Part shown: positions 1 to 12,045 of the stretch, piece by piece | Layout: the number at the start of each line of letters is the position of its first letter | How positions within the stretch are numbered: the stretch's first letter is position 1 | Assembly: GCA_021234155.1 (NCBI GenBank) | Contig: JAJEKV010000045.1 | Span: 8,479,105-8,543,104 of the forward strand | Source: Isoetes taiwanensis | Taxonomy: Eukaryota; Streptophyta; Lycopodiopsida; Isoetales; Isoetaceae | Length of the DNA: 64,000 bases | Direction: 5' to 3' | Translations under genes and position numbers: made by a program | Notes under the pieces: model-generated | The model's database searches: none | The model's input: only the letters and a program-made list of their open reading frames with translations | Told to the model about the DNA's origin: nothing

Positions 1-84
1 TCACCAAGCTTAAAATACAGAGACACCACAATTAGCAACCTCTGATTCTGCTTGCAGTATCCAAAAAGGAGCGGAAATGGCTCA

Positions 85-3000
85 TTACCTTGCTTGCAAG
101 TTGTTTGATGAACTTTGAGGCATAGGAGAGAGGTCCTCATCCGAGTCTCCTACGTGTTTATCTTTCTTTCTTAGATGCCCAAGTGTATGCTTCATAGCAC
201 CTTTTGCTAGTCCCTTGAAGGAGCTTCTCAGAGAATTGTCCCCTAAAGACTTTGTCTTGTTAGGAGATGGAGGCTGAGCAGGCACAGGCAAACCTAGAGG
301 ACTAGCTGGCTCCAAAAGATATTTCTCAGCACCATTAGTTGCCTCTTCTATGGGACTTTTCATGCCATCGTTGCATATCGCGGTTTCCTCTGGACAACAA
401 CTTATCTCTGATAACCCCTGGGGAGTAATAGGACTTGAGACATGAGGGGTGGCATCTCCAGATGCCGCTTCAAGATTTGTTTTTTCAGACCCATACTCAT
501 CACTAACCATCATTAATTTAACCCCCTTATGTTCATCATTATCAGGTAAGCTTTTTTTCAAATTCTGTGATTCGCCTTTGGCATTTGCATGTCTATGAAA
601 CCTAAGGCCCCGGCCCCAACCCCATCTTCGTTTACCAGTTTCTGCGCCTTTCTCATCACTATCAATTTCGACCTGAGGAGCAGTAGGAGATGGCCATTGC
701 CCCTCAGCTCCTGATAAATCCTCAGCTATCTTATCTATGCATCTGCTATGCCAGGTTCCTGAAACTCCTGTTCCTGGCCTCAATATTGAAAAAATTCCAG
801 ACTTGTCAATGACCTCAAATTCATCAACCTCTGGACGCATTCCAAGTGGAGTTTCTTCACTCATTTCAAGATCATCATCTGATTCATCTTCAATAGATTG
901 TGCAGTGCATCCAAATTCAGCATTTGTACCATTCTGTGTGCAGAAATAAAAGATAACTCTCAAATCTTAACTTAAACATAGATATATATCATATATAAAA
1001 ACAAGTATACCTGGATTGGTAATACACAGGGATCCTTCATTTCTTTTAGTGTAATTGCAAAGTTGAGTCGACCTGTCTTCACGCCTTTCAGCGGCAAGGA
1101 AAATGGATGCCGATGACCATCCCGGTACTTTGCCAGGGGGACTTCACAAAAGCTGCGGATATAGAAACAGCAAATAAAGTTCAAAAGAAAGCTCCCAAAA
1201 GACTTTAGGGATGGATAGACACTGGATAATAACAAACCCAAGATAATCATCGAGAAAACGGTCTTTATCTCTAACTTTTAACACCAGCTGGTTGTCTTCT
1301 TCCCAACTCATTATTGGAATACGGAATTCCTCCATCCACTTTGGATTAAGGGTTTTCTTCTTTATACTAGTCTTGACTTGAGCTTTATTGAGAAAGACCT
1401 TGACGAAAGGATCAGCTAGGCCTGTGCACCACAACTGCAAGGTGAGACAGCACATACAACCTACTTAGGGCTTCAGATAAATAGAATGTACCATTCAAAT
1501 CGGCAGGTCTCAACTGGGTTGCATCCAGGATCTCAAGCACAAGGTGGCATGCTGGAATGGAGGCAGCTAATTTGCATGAAACAAAGATGGAAAACGCTGT
1601 TAGACCAGTAAACCTCGTGGAAACATGAATGTACAGAAGATAAAAGAAGAGCTACATAAAGTTAGATCAAGCTAGAATATTTCCAACTAATTATGAATCA
1701 GCAAATGGGAAACTTCCAACCTTGGAGACAACCTACAGACAATCTGTGATGCTGTAAGCCATTTAGGCTTCATAATTGAAAATGACACCGAATTTTCCTT
1801 TCTAAAAGCCTTTATGGGAGAGCATATATACCAAGAATGATACTAGACACAATTTACTTGGTATTACATAGCCCTCTCCCTCCCCATCCCCCTCCCTCCC
1901 CCGCCCTCCCCCATCAACACGTCACCTTTACATGCCCCGTCTATTACGCCACGAAAGATATCATTGCCTTTTTAGTAGCAGCTCATGAAATTTTATGAGC
2001 AGAAATGCAATCTTCTTGATGAACTTGCTCAAAAATGAAGAAACATCCTCAAGGATAGAAATACTATCAAACCAAGAGGTCCAGGCAAGTAGAAAAAACT
2101 TCATTTTTCTCTCTTAATGAATCACAACAGAGTGATGACGTATTGGAGGATGGCTCACCAAATAAAGGAAATGCCATAAAGGAATAAAATGTTCAGCACA
2201 CTTTTTTCATGTTCCTTGAGACTTTTGAGTAGAATTCTCGAAATAATTTACATCGAATGAGAGGGACGCTCACCCGTCTTTACAGAATCAAGGGCAAATT
2301 GTAGTATGTAATTAGTTTCGTGAGATGATGGTCTCACAAGACGCATTATTATTTCATTTTGTTTCAGCTCTCTCTCACAAGAACATGCCATTTTACGACA
2401 CCCAGCTTACCAGAGGTAGGTTTGATATTGCTGCACCTAATCTCATCATGTTTTTCAGCCTACCAGCAACCAGAGTTGCTAATTTTCTGTTGGATGTACT
2501 TCAATTGAGAGTGATAATAATAAGTGATAAGGAGAATGGAGTGCAAGATAACGAACTACTTGCTAGCACGTGCTTATCAGATCAGAAGATATGTACTTAT
2601 AAAGATTTTGTATTTTCTTGATCCGTCTTAACGACATGATGGTCTCACAAGACGTGATATCATTCCATTTCATTTCAGCTTCCTCCCTCCCCGCTTGTGT
2701 TTTCTAATCACAAAAGTTACGATGCTATGATGCATCAGCCTCAAGATGCATTATCTGCATGAGTCTAGCATGAGTCTACAGATGGATAATATAGAGGTAT
2801 AGATTAACATGATGCTGCAGTTAGCAAGATACATGTAGTTCGCCACAAAGTTCTTATTTTAAACAAGAGTACATCTAAGATCTTTCCTCGACTTTCACCT
2901 AGGTTAGTCTTACGATTCTTATGTGGTTATCATTCAAACAGTTTTAACTACATTTCTTGGGCAATTCACTCTATCCTTCTGTCAGATGCTTACCATCCTT

Positions 3001-5108
3001 GTCTGTATTATCTGCTAAGAACGTTCCAAATAAATCTGCAATTCTCTCAATACTGATCACAAGGACGTTTGGCTGTAACGTGATGATTAGATAACATCAT
3101 ATGTTAGATGCTACAGAAAGACTCATATGCATCCAGAAAAAGAATCTATTACCGTAACAAGTGATTGTTCCATTGCATCCTTAAGCATTGTATCCTGTAA
3201 TCATTGAGGCGTTATGAGTTTAATCAAATAATCAACGGTAACTGATATGACATACCAGCCAGTTTGCAATTCCTGGAAAGTCTGACACATCAACACCATG
3301 AGTGAAAAGTGGTTTTGCTGTGATCTGAAGATAGGGTGTGCTCTCAAAACTCAATCGTATCCGACTGATAAAGGGCCAAGCATTTAAGAACTTAATGCCG
3401 ATTCTGATCTGGGTACCATTGTAATAGTTAACAAATAATGGGTAAGCGTAACAGATTCTTGAAATCAGAACTAGAAACTTCTTCCAGCCAATTACCTTGC
3501 CTTCAACATGTAAGTTTGAGATGTGGAGATTTGTCCAAAGTCCACCCAAGCGGCGCCTTAACTGAACTGCAATTACAGCACTCATATCGTCTGCAGCAAC
3601 GAACTCCATATATGCTTCTAGCACCTTCAGAAGTAAATTAATACCATTTTAGGTTCCATACAAGATTGATATACTAGAAATGGACCATGGGACTTGCAAA
3701 GAAATATACCACGTGGTCATCAGAAAGAGCTTGACTGATGATCCGAATTCCTGTAAACATTGGTGGTGTTCTTCCCAAACTGATGCTGCGCAGTTCAGCT
3801 GTTTTCTATAATTACATTGATACATGCATGAGGAACACATGATCGTTGACTTTATAGTCATGAAGTACAAGAATGAATTGGTAGCTCCTATCCAAGGGAA
3901 TAGAAAATACCGCTGTCCATGGCTTATATTTGGCCAGAAAGAAAGGACATAATTGAGCCAAAAACTGATTGGACACAAAGTTTCCTAGCCAAACAGGCCA
4001 TGCCTTCTCCAATGTATCATTCAGCCAGTTCACCGACTCTATGTCGGACAATAACTGCAACATGCTGTAAGTAAAGACTTGAAATCTGAAAAATCCAGGA
4101 CAAGACAAGCAATTATCAGGATCTTACCTGTTTTTGGCTTGCAGATTTCTTTTCAAAGTGACGAATCCGTCTATGCATTTTTGCAATATTCCTCTTCTCT
4201 ACCTGGTTATTTCCTTCAAAGTCATAAAACATTTCTCCAATTTACTCCAGAAAATCACTATCAAATTCTAGTTGTTACCATATAAATACCTAGCTTACAT
4301 GACTGGAAATGATCATCCGAATTTTGAACAAGCCAGCCAGCAGAGGTTGATAGGACATGACCCACATATGGAATAATGGCAAATGTAGATTATTAACTTC
4401 TACTGGGAAGATGATGTTATGCGTTTCAGGTTATACTAAATATCATAAGCAATGACACCACGGACTCAATAACACTAGATGCATCTATTCCTAAATATTA
4501 TGTATAAAAACGACATAGGGTGTACGCACATTGTAAAGATATATACAGCATGCAAAGTAGAAGAGAGGATAGTTGATGCCCAACGTAGCAGCTAACCACA
4601 GCAACAGGAAAACAAGAACCAAGTGATAAAGCAAAGGCCATTGTAGCAGCTCGCTAATCCAATTTTTCAATGATTTTTGGGGCACTGATGCCTGTCTTGA
4701 CTCTTCAGTTTGCCTACTCGTACTAGTTTCACGCTCAAACCTGGTTTTCATCTCAATTTGCTCCGTGCCACTTGCTTCATGCATTGTATTCCCTAATAGA
4801 GGAATTCTTTCATAATGCTCAACAGACCTTTCCTGAGAAATCTTGCCCCGAGTCTCAAGTTCTTCACTCTCTGGATCATCTGATGGCGAATCAGACACAT
4901 GGGTTTGTACTAAAGATTCATCTTTCTGCATCATTGATCCAATGGGTTCCGATATTATGGGAGCGTAAGCTGATTTTGGCGTTTGGAGAGCCGTTTCGGA
5001 GGATTCTGGTACTATTCCTGATGATTCCGAAACTGCTGAAGGCAAATTTGGCGTTGATTTAAAGGATTGCGATGCCATCCTGGGCGTTTCCGGCAATGGG
5101 AGGTCCAT
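85..5108 (-). CDS. SMP-C2 domain membrane-contact-site protein (NTMC2T6-like), multi-exon
   Basis: The protein is a plant relative of extended synaptotagmins. The family tethers ER to other membranes and moves lipid through its SMP domain. Inferred exons on the minus strand, with GT/AG borders seen at most ends: about 4531-5108, 4128-4190, 3911-4054, 3710-3800, 3496-3624, 3256-3408, 3153-3194, 2994-3072, 1492-1551, 1238-1421, 1011-1152, 85-933. Exon 1 gives a Ser/Glu-rich head of about 150 residues, then a membrane segment (LVLVFLLLWLAATLGINY). The SMP domain spans SDIESVNWLNDTLEKAWP to FPGIANWL and includes LGRTPPMFTG. A C2 domain follows with NGLADPFVK, LNPKWMEEF and VRDKDRFLDDYLG, then an acidic/Ser tail. 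The stop at 85-87 overlaps a possible splice donor (AAG|GTAATG), so the gene may continue beyond the left edge. Start: first ATG of the open exon at 5108. The long head before the membrane segment is unusual as I recall the family. Confidence 0.85.
1870..1912 (-). other. G-rich run on the transcribed strand, intron of the SMP-C2 gene
   Basis: The plus strand is an almost pure C/T run with at least six blocks of three or more C. The gene is read from the minus strand, so its intron RNA would contain the matching G blocks and could form a G-quadruplex. The rest of this long intron (1552-2993) shows no coding signal. Confidence 0.5.
2325..2654. repeat. Direct repeat pair in the large intron
   Basis: The 19-mer ATGATGGTCTCACAAGACG occurs at 2325-2343 and again at 2636-2654. 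Both copies are followed by related T-rich sequence ending in TTTCAGCT. This looks like an old local duplication of about 310 bp. An ORF across it on the plus strand has no recognisable product. Confidence 0.5.
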
Positions 5109-5959
5109 CGAAGCATCTGCTCGCCGTAAGGCTATACACGTTTATTTTAAGTCAATTGTTTTTTAATACATGGTGTTAGAACGTGGCATCTTTCTGCATA
5201 ATAGTATCCCACCTACCATAATCTCTTTGGATAAGTGGGGATTTCTCATGATTGTCGGTGAATGTAATCTACCCCGACAAGTTCTTCTTTCATCTACATA
5301 TGCCTGAAATAACACAGTCATAGCACACTTTCTAGGCCAAATTCCAACTACAATTCTTCCTCCTTTGTCGTTTCTATATACCATTTGGTCTTGTGGACGA
5401 TAAAAATCAATTCAATTTTATTAAGTTTTATATAGCTCGAATTTGGTCTCGTGGACGATAAAAGCCAATTCAATTTTATTAAGTTTCATATATAGCTTAA
5501 ACTTGTAACAGCGCTAATCTCATATGTGGCGTTGGCTCCTCCTCCAAAATATTAAACTATGGTGAATCCTATTTCTCATGCCATGTCCAAGATTCCTTTG
5601 CCATGTCAAGGCATGAGTTTGAACGGCCACATATGGTATATGCTTCAACAATTGTACAAAGTCCATACCTATACCAATACCTTGAGAAAAATAGATAGCA
5701 TCACATTCAATTATATTACTGCTTCCCACTTAGGCATCGATTGGAATGATGAGGAGCATGAGCAAGGCTACTGGCAATGTTGTCATGTGCAAGCTACATA
5801 ATGTCTATTAATTAGAGTTCTATACGAAACAACTCTAGACTAAACAATTTTGTGTTTCGAGTAAAATGGTATACGACAAAGAAGGTATTCGGGCATGAAG
5901 GGCCCCCTTTGGCTTACATGGATTTAAGGGTGTTAGGATGTCATTATCGCAATTAAAGT
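5109..5959. other. Upstream region of the SMP-C2 gene with a 58-bp tandem duplication
   Basis: The 58-bp unit beginning TTTGGTCT is present twice, at about 5384-5441 and 5442-5500, with a few substitutions. The region holds the presumed promoter of the minus-strand SMP-C2 gene. I see no clear TATA box that I would commit to, and no coding sequence. Confidence 0.5.
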
Positions 5960-6540
5960 ACCTTTGAAATTTTGGATCAACTGTGTGAGAAAGGGCATTT
6001 GCATGATGCACTTGAGACTACAGAGCTGATGAACCAACAATGAACTTCTATCAACAGAAACCATGTATGTCTTCTTTGGCAGGAGTGTGAGAAGCAGAAG
6101 GATCTGGAATGCTGGAAAAGTATACACTTCCTCATAGTCCATAACAAGGTAGACTTTCCCATTGCCTTGGTTGATCATCTAATTTAGTTATATACTCATC
6201 ATGGAATCTTATTTGAAGCCAATCAACCATTTGACATAATTTTAAAACCAAGTGCCTATACTTGGAATTTATTTCTTTGGGCAAATGCCAAGCTAGGAAC
6301 GCATGAGACTGTACTTGATTTGTAGAATAAAATGCAAATTCAAGATGCAAAATGTAATGATTACGTCTATATTACCGTTCTCAAGTCGTGCTCAATGATA
6401 GCAGCTCTTGACAAGGAATGTATATCCATCAGCAGATTATAATGAAGGGATGGAGTCACATACCATAGTTGTAAACATTTTAATAGGTATGCATGCCAAA
6501 TGTGGTAATATGGAGAACCAAAAAAAGTGTCCAGTGTTGA
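5960..6540 (+). pseudogene. Pentatricopeptide repeat (PPR) protein pseudogene
   Basis: Plus-strand fragments in shifting frames match the layout of a plant organellar PPR protein, which would bind and process or edit RNA. They occur in the usual order. First comes EILDQLCEKGHLHDALE. Next is a degenerate 'LLQ-C-KQKDLE-GK-IH' stretch. Then TWNLFLWANAKLGTHETVLD and YITVLKSCSMIAALD follow, then YIHQQII, and finally IVVNILIGMHAKCGNME. At least three stops and several frameshifts break it, for example TGA after MNQQ and TAG after LDL. It lacks the downstream repeats and any E/DYW tail, so it is a truncated relic. The motif order is diagnostic of the family; the parent gene cannot be named. Confidence 0.8.
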
Positions 6541-7776
6541 TGGGCTTTTCGTCGGGCATAAGTTAAAAAGTAATAAAAATGGTGGACTTAACTTTACAAC
6601 AACTAAAGGGTAGAAAATTGTATAAGTTGGGAAATCTAGTGCCATAAATTTCTAGGAGCAATTGCAATGGTGATAACGAACTAATATATTTGTGAGTGAA
6701 TATTTATGTCTTGTTGGTGGTGGCACGCATAATTCCTATTATGTGATGTTCTAGCCAGACAAAAGTTTATTCTAATGTATTCTAGCAAACGTGTGGTCGA
6801 TGTTGCCCACGGGCTAGATTTGCAAGGGAAATAGAAAGATGTATTTTGTTACTATTGACTGCTCGGACTATAGACATTTGTGATAGTGTTTATAAAGTAC
6901 GTAGTGCAAATCTTATGTGAGATGTCTTTTGGTGTACCTACAAGTACTTATGGTATTCCTATTAATGATAAAGATTTTAGATAAGATAAGATAAGATGCT
7001 TTTTTTTTAGAAAAAGGAAGTAGGCTAGAGAATTTACTATCCTATGCGAATTTAAGAACTTCAGAGGACTTCAATATTGTGAGTGAAATCCCTAGAGGCG
7101 ATGGCCTAGAGAGTTGATTTAATCAATTCAAATTGGAAAACAGGAAAATAATGTTCTAAAGCTATGGGAAGGACATGACGGTGCTACAATGAATGATGCA
7201 TTGTGAAATTGAGAAGTCTGCTACTAGGGTCTGCCACATGTACATTATATTTTCTTCATTAAGTTTACTTGTTCATGTTTGGCACTTAGTTCTCGTTCTT
7301 ATACATATTACATGTATCTTATAAAACAAAATCTTTTTCACATCAAATTATTATCCATATCACTAGTATGGTGTAAGAAAGACAAGAAAAGATGTATGGA
7401 GAAAGGCAATATGGATCGACCATGAGGCTTGAGCAATGATGATGTAATCATTGTCCTTGGTGGTTGGATTTTCCAATCAGTAGTAATTCAACAGAGGAGA
7501 AGAATGAATGGCATAATTATCAAAAGGAGTTTTTGAAAGCAGGTGCTCCTATCCCTTTAGCAAAAAGGTTAAGCGTGCAGGATACTAAAAATGATTAAAG
7601 AAAAAAGAAGAAAAGCGAAGCACAAGGTTATTGATATATCAGGTTGGGCATATGAAGCATACCACAACTCTTTAAAATTATTTGCAATGTTGCAATTGAA
7701 ATTCATTGTCCTAATGTTTGTCATCTATCAGAAGATTTGAATCGTAAAATAGAAATCAATTCTTTTAAGCAACTAA
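6541..7776. other. AT-rich intergenic DNA, nothing recognised
   Basis: Scattered short ORFs with no family resemblance. There are no terminal repeats or RNA genes that I can see. Homology with the P2 copy near 37148 begins at about 7777. Confidence 0.4.
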
Positions 7777-8127
7777 CGGGGTTTCTAGATCGCATGCAAG
7801 GCTGGTGGCCAGGTATATGCGAGCTAGAAAAGAAATGGATTGCGGATCTGACAAAGGGGCAACAGATACAATAAATGGAGTAAGGACTAAGCAATAGAGA
7901 TTGAAGATACAAAGGATCTAATATGGGATGGAGGACTAGCAGATGAAATGTACGATTATTTGGGATATAGAGGCAAGTTCTGGACCATTTAACAAAGTCA
8001 AAGTTAACTTCTTTTAGTGATTGCTAATGATGATGATGGCATAGGTGGCTATGATGATTTATTTGATCCTAAGCTCATCAACCCCCAGTCATTTATAGGT
8101 GATTGGGTTTTGAAATCAAGGGAGTTT
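7777..8127. repeat. P1 repeat unit, left part
   Basis: Closely matches 37148-37498 (shared start GGGGTTTCTAG-TCGCATGCAAGGC). With 14038-14660 it forms a unit of about 975 bp that was split by the copia insertion. The second copy (P2) was split by the Helitron instead. A plus-strand frame encodes a short stretch including IEIEDTKDLIWDGGLADEM in both copies, of unknown function. Confidence 0.85.
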
Positions 8128-8924
8128 TGTTAGTATGCAGACTAAAATTCTCACAGTAACAATGCAATGTGCAAAACACCTTATGTCATATCACAATGGA
8201 TTTAGCTCAATGCTTACAATAATATCATCAAAGAAATAGATCCTTGTCTTAAGAACTTAAGAACTTCAAGTCATTCATCAAATGACTTGAGACAAATTTA
8301 ATTTCTTACCATAGAACTTAATGCTTCACAACATCATTCATATGAAAAACAAAACCTATGGTAATTTCAAAGCACATAATTATTCATACACCAATGTAAT
8401 CACCTTATAGATCGTGACTAAACCTTTGATATATTATCTTCCGGATTCCTCTTTCCCCTGTAATCGTCAGTATCATTTTTTTAACTCTTCTCCTTGTATT
8501 TACATTGATCACCCGACGGTCCGGGGAACCACCAACTCCAACAACATACATACCTGTATAATCCAAGATTCGACCGAGCTCCATGAATTTCTAACTGTCT
8601 CGGATTCATTGGACCGAGATTTTCCTTAGGGTCAACTTTCCATTTTATGTACAATGATTTTCTTAACCTTCGACCTTTGAAATGTGTATACTGTACAATA
8701 TACCCTAGTAAACCTCCAACCATAGATATGTGAATACATATTAATAACTGAGTATTCACATTCACTTTGCTAGATTTGAAGAACTAGACCTGAACCTAGC
8801 TCAACCATAATAAGTTGGAGTTCATGCCAATTTTCAGTGCTTCAGAATCACACTGATCTATTCTTCCTGTGATTTGTTCTCCTTCTGTTAAATGATAAAT
8901 CATGAGATGAACCATAATTTAACA
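8128..8924 (-). repeat. Copia 3' LTR (left end)
   Basis: Begins TGTTAG and ends TTAACA as read on the plus strand. Nearly identical to 13243-14037. Differences cluster around 8506-8580, where short indels occur. Confidence 0.95.
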
Positions 8925-8936
8925 TTCCCCTTTCAT
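8925..8936 (-). other. Copia polypurine tract
   Basis: Directly inside the 3' LTR the minus strand reads GATGAAAGGGGAA up to the LTR edge. This is the expected purine run for plus-strand DNA priming. Confidence 0.75.
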
Positions 8937-8944
8937 CACATGAT

Positions 8945-9901
8945 TTATCCAACTGGTTTGCATCCCATTCTTTCAGCCAGACTTGTAAATTTATTGCAGC
9001 TGATTGCCTTTGTAAGAATATCTGCTAACTGATCCTCTGACTTCACATATGTCAACTGTATTAAGTTTTTATCTACCATGTCTCTTATGAAATATAGCTC
9101 CATCTCAATATGCTTGGTACGTTCATGTAAGATCGGATTCTTGGCCATTGCTATACAACTCTGACTGTCACAGTTTAAGATTGTACTTGCTGTTTGTGTC
9201 AGTCCAACCTCTTCTAAAAATCTTCTTGTCCATACAATCTCTTTTGCTGCCAAGGTTGAGGCAGCATATTCTGCCTCTGCTGTGGAAAGTGCAACTGCAG
9301 ATTGTTTCTTACTTCTCCAGCTAACAGGCCCTCCTCCTAATTTCAATAAGTAGCCTGATGTTGATTTTCTTTCGGTCTGATCGCCACACCAGTCTGCATC
9401 ACAATAAGCTTTCAAAATTAAATCATTAGAGTTATACTGAATGCCAATATCACTAGTGCCCTTTAAATATCTGAGAACTCGTTTGGCGGCTATCCAATGA
9501 CCCTTCCCTGGATTGTTGTTGTACCTTGTTAGAATATTGACAATAAATGAAATATCAGGCCTCGTGTTATTTGCAACAAATAGTAAACTTCCTGTCAGTT
9601 GTCTATATGGAACTTTACTCATTTCTTCTTCTTCACTTCTTGTCTTCGGGCACATCTCCTTTGAGATTCTGCATCCTGCAACCACTGGAGTGTTAACTTC
9701 CTTGCATTCTTCCATATTAAATTTGCTCAGAACTGCTTGTATGTATCCTCTTTGAGAGAGTGTTATTTTCTGATTTTTCCTGTCACGGATCACTTCAATG
9801 CCAAGAAACCTCCTCAGCTCACCTAAGTCAGACATTTGATATTTATCCTGTAAAATTTCTTTGCAATGCTTTAGTGTTTCCAAATTTGAACTTGCCATCA
9901 C
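8945..9901 (-). pseudogene. Copia reverse transcriptase C-terminus and RNase H
   Basis: An open frame of 318 codons covers the end of RT (KYQMSDLGELRRFLGIEV, YIQAVLSKFNM) and the copia RNase H. The latter is visible as YCDADWCGDQTERKSTSGY, then ALSTAEAEYAA and CDSQSCIAMAKNP, ending ADILTKAI. It joins the upstream RT frame across one in-frame stop at about 9930. That stop falls just before the catalytic YVDD box, which lies at about 9905-9916. The enzyme would copy element RNA to DNA and remove the RNA strand inside the virus-like particle. Confidence 0.9.
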
Positions 9902-9931
9902 ACAGTCATCAACATATATCCCAATAATACA

Positions 9932-11146
9932 CTATCCATTTCTTTCTTCATATATGTAAACATTTCCATCATTATTCAGTTTTCTGAATCCTTTCTCCTT
10001 CAAATAGCCATCAATGCATTTATACCATTGTCTAGGCGATTGTTTCAGACCATACACTGCTTTGCTAAGTTTCCAAACCTTATTTTTGCCATTTTCATAT
10101 CCAGGAGCTTGAGCCATGTAAACATCCTCTTCTAGATCTGCATTTAAGAATGCAGTATTTACATCCATGCGATGTAACTCGAGATTCAGCCCATTTGCCA
10201 TAGCAATTATCATCCTTAGACTGGCCATTTTTATTACAGGAGAATATGTTTCTCCATAATCTACACCATGTTTCTGGGAGAATCCTTGAGCCACTAACCT
10301 GGCTTTATATTTAGTATGACCATTTGCATCAATCTTTATTTTGTAAAGCCACTTGCTCCCTACTACATGTTTATCTTTAGGTAGATCAACAATTGTGTAT
10401 GTCGAGGTTCTCTCAAATGAATTCATTTCATCATCCATTGCACATTTCCATTTATCTGCTTCTAGACTTTGGACTGCTTCTTCAAAACTTTCGGGTATTC
10501 CAGTCTCTAGCACCATCAATGCTTCATCTGGAATGTCTTGCTGTCTTCTAAACCTGCTGCTTTTGCCATCAGCTAGTCTCCCATAATGATTGTCATTAAG
10601 GTCCATACCTTCTTTAAGCTTTTGTATTTCTGTTTTCCTGTGCCTTGTCTTGTTGCTCAGATTTTCTGTTATTTGACTGCTGCTTGCCAACTCATTGCTT
10701 TTGTTGCTGTCTCTGTTTGGATCAGCAACTGATTTTCCCTCCATTTCATCGTTTGTGTCTTCATTATCTGAGTCATATGCCGTCGATTTCTGCCCGTCTG
10801 ATACAATATCTTTCATATCTTCATTTTCTGCATTTTGGTCTATCCTTACATTATCCTCTTGAGCATCTGTTTTAGTCATTGTATCAACATGTTTCTTTTG
10901 TACTTCGTCAACTAGTTTTGGTTTGTATAGCACACTTTCAACAAACACAACATCCCTGCTTGTTGTAACCTGTCTATTCTTTGGATTGAATACTCTATAT
11001 CCCTTTGAGTTTGGATCATATCCGACTAGATATGTTACTGTAGACCTATCATCTAGTTTAGATCTCAGTTGCTCTGGGACGTGCTTATAAGTCAAGCATC
11101 CATAGGTTCTGAACTTGTCATAATCTGGTATTCTTCCAGACCACAA
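9932..11146 (-). pseudogene. Copia integrase C-terminus and reverse transcriptase N-terminus
   Basis: This 404-codon frame begins in the integrase C-terminal region (IPDYDKFRTYGCLTYKHVP, GYDPNSKGYRVFNPKNR). It continues through an acidic linker into copia RT: VGSKWLYKIKIDANG, KARLVAQGFSQKHGVDY, ETYSPVIKMASLRMI, MDVNTAFLNADLEEDVYM, KAVYGLKQSPRQWY. It ends at a TAG codon just short of YVDD. The upstream join to the integrase core is broken by frameshifts between about 11147 and 11412. Confidence 0.9.
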
Positions 11147-12045
11147 AGTTTCAGGACATTTCCAATCTGTGTTGGCGAGGGAAGAACATTCTCAGATTTC
11201 CACCGCCGCCTTTATCGCTTTTCTTCCCAAAGGAAGTTTGGCAGGCCAGCATATTTAAGCATTGCCCTAGTGGCATTCATAATGGTTTTATTTTTCCTCT
11301 CAGCTACTCCGTTTTGCTGAGGTGTGTAACTACACGTGAATTGTCTCCTAATTCCCTTTTCCATGCAAAATCTTATGAACTTAGAAGACATATACTCACC
11401 TCCTCGATCCGTTCAGATGCATTTAACCTTCCTCCCAGTTTGAGCATTCGACCAAAGAACATAAGTTTTGAAAGCCTCAAATGCCAAGTATTTGTTTCTC
11501 AAACAAGAAAATCGGTTCTTCTCGTTGTAATCATCAATAAAAGTTATAAAGTATCTTTTGCCAAGAATACCACCACGCTTTAGTGGACCACATAGATCCG
11601 TGTGTACTAGATCTAGGATTCCATCTGCTCTACTCTTTGATTTATTAAATGACATTCTGCACTGTTTACCCATCATGCAGCCTGGACAGATCTGAGTTTC
11701 TTCTTTGTTGTTTGAAGCTTTGATCATGCCCTGTTTTATCATCATTTCAACATTGTTATAGTTTGAGTGCCCAAGTCTGAGATGCCAAGTTGACACATCT
11801 GGTAATGTGGTTAAATTTATACTTTCTACACTCTTAGCATTCATGCCATAAAGATTTCCCACACGTTTTCCAAGAAATTTCAGTTTATTGCCTTCATAAA
11901 TTTTACATTCCATTTGCTCAAAGACTACTTTGAAGCCCATGTCAACTAGTTGGCATACGGAAATCAGATTTCTTACTAAGCTAGGAACACATAGTACATT
12001 TTTCAAATCTATGATGTTTCCTTCCAAATCATAAAGCTCAAGCAC
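11147..12045 (-). pseudogene. Copia integrase (GAG-pre-integrase and core)
   Basis: The frame 11413-12045 contains the pre-integrase domain (WHLRLGHSNYNNVEMM) with the zinc-binding HHCC layout ending CPGCMMGKQ. It then has the start of the catalytic core (LDLVHTDLCGPLK, GKRYFITFIDDY). A stop at 11413 interrupts the core. Below it other frames still read RGGEYMSSKF and TPQQNGVAERKN, carrying the second Asp region and the catalytic Glu. The integrase would insert element DNA but cannot be made from this copy. Confidence 0.9.

Noticed and set aside
737-949. Plus-strand ORF in the last exon of the SMP-C2 gene
   Set aside because: It is the mirror of the coding exon and has no independent support.
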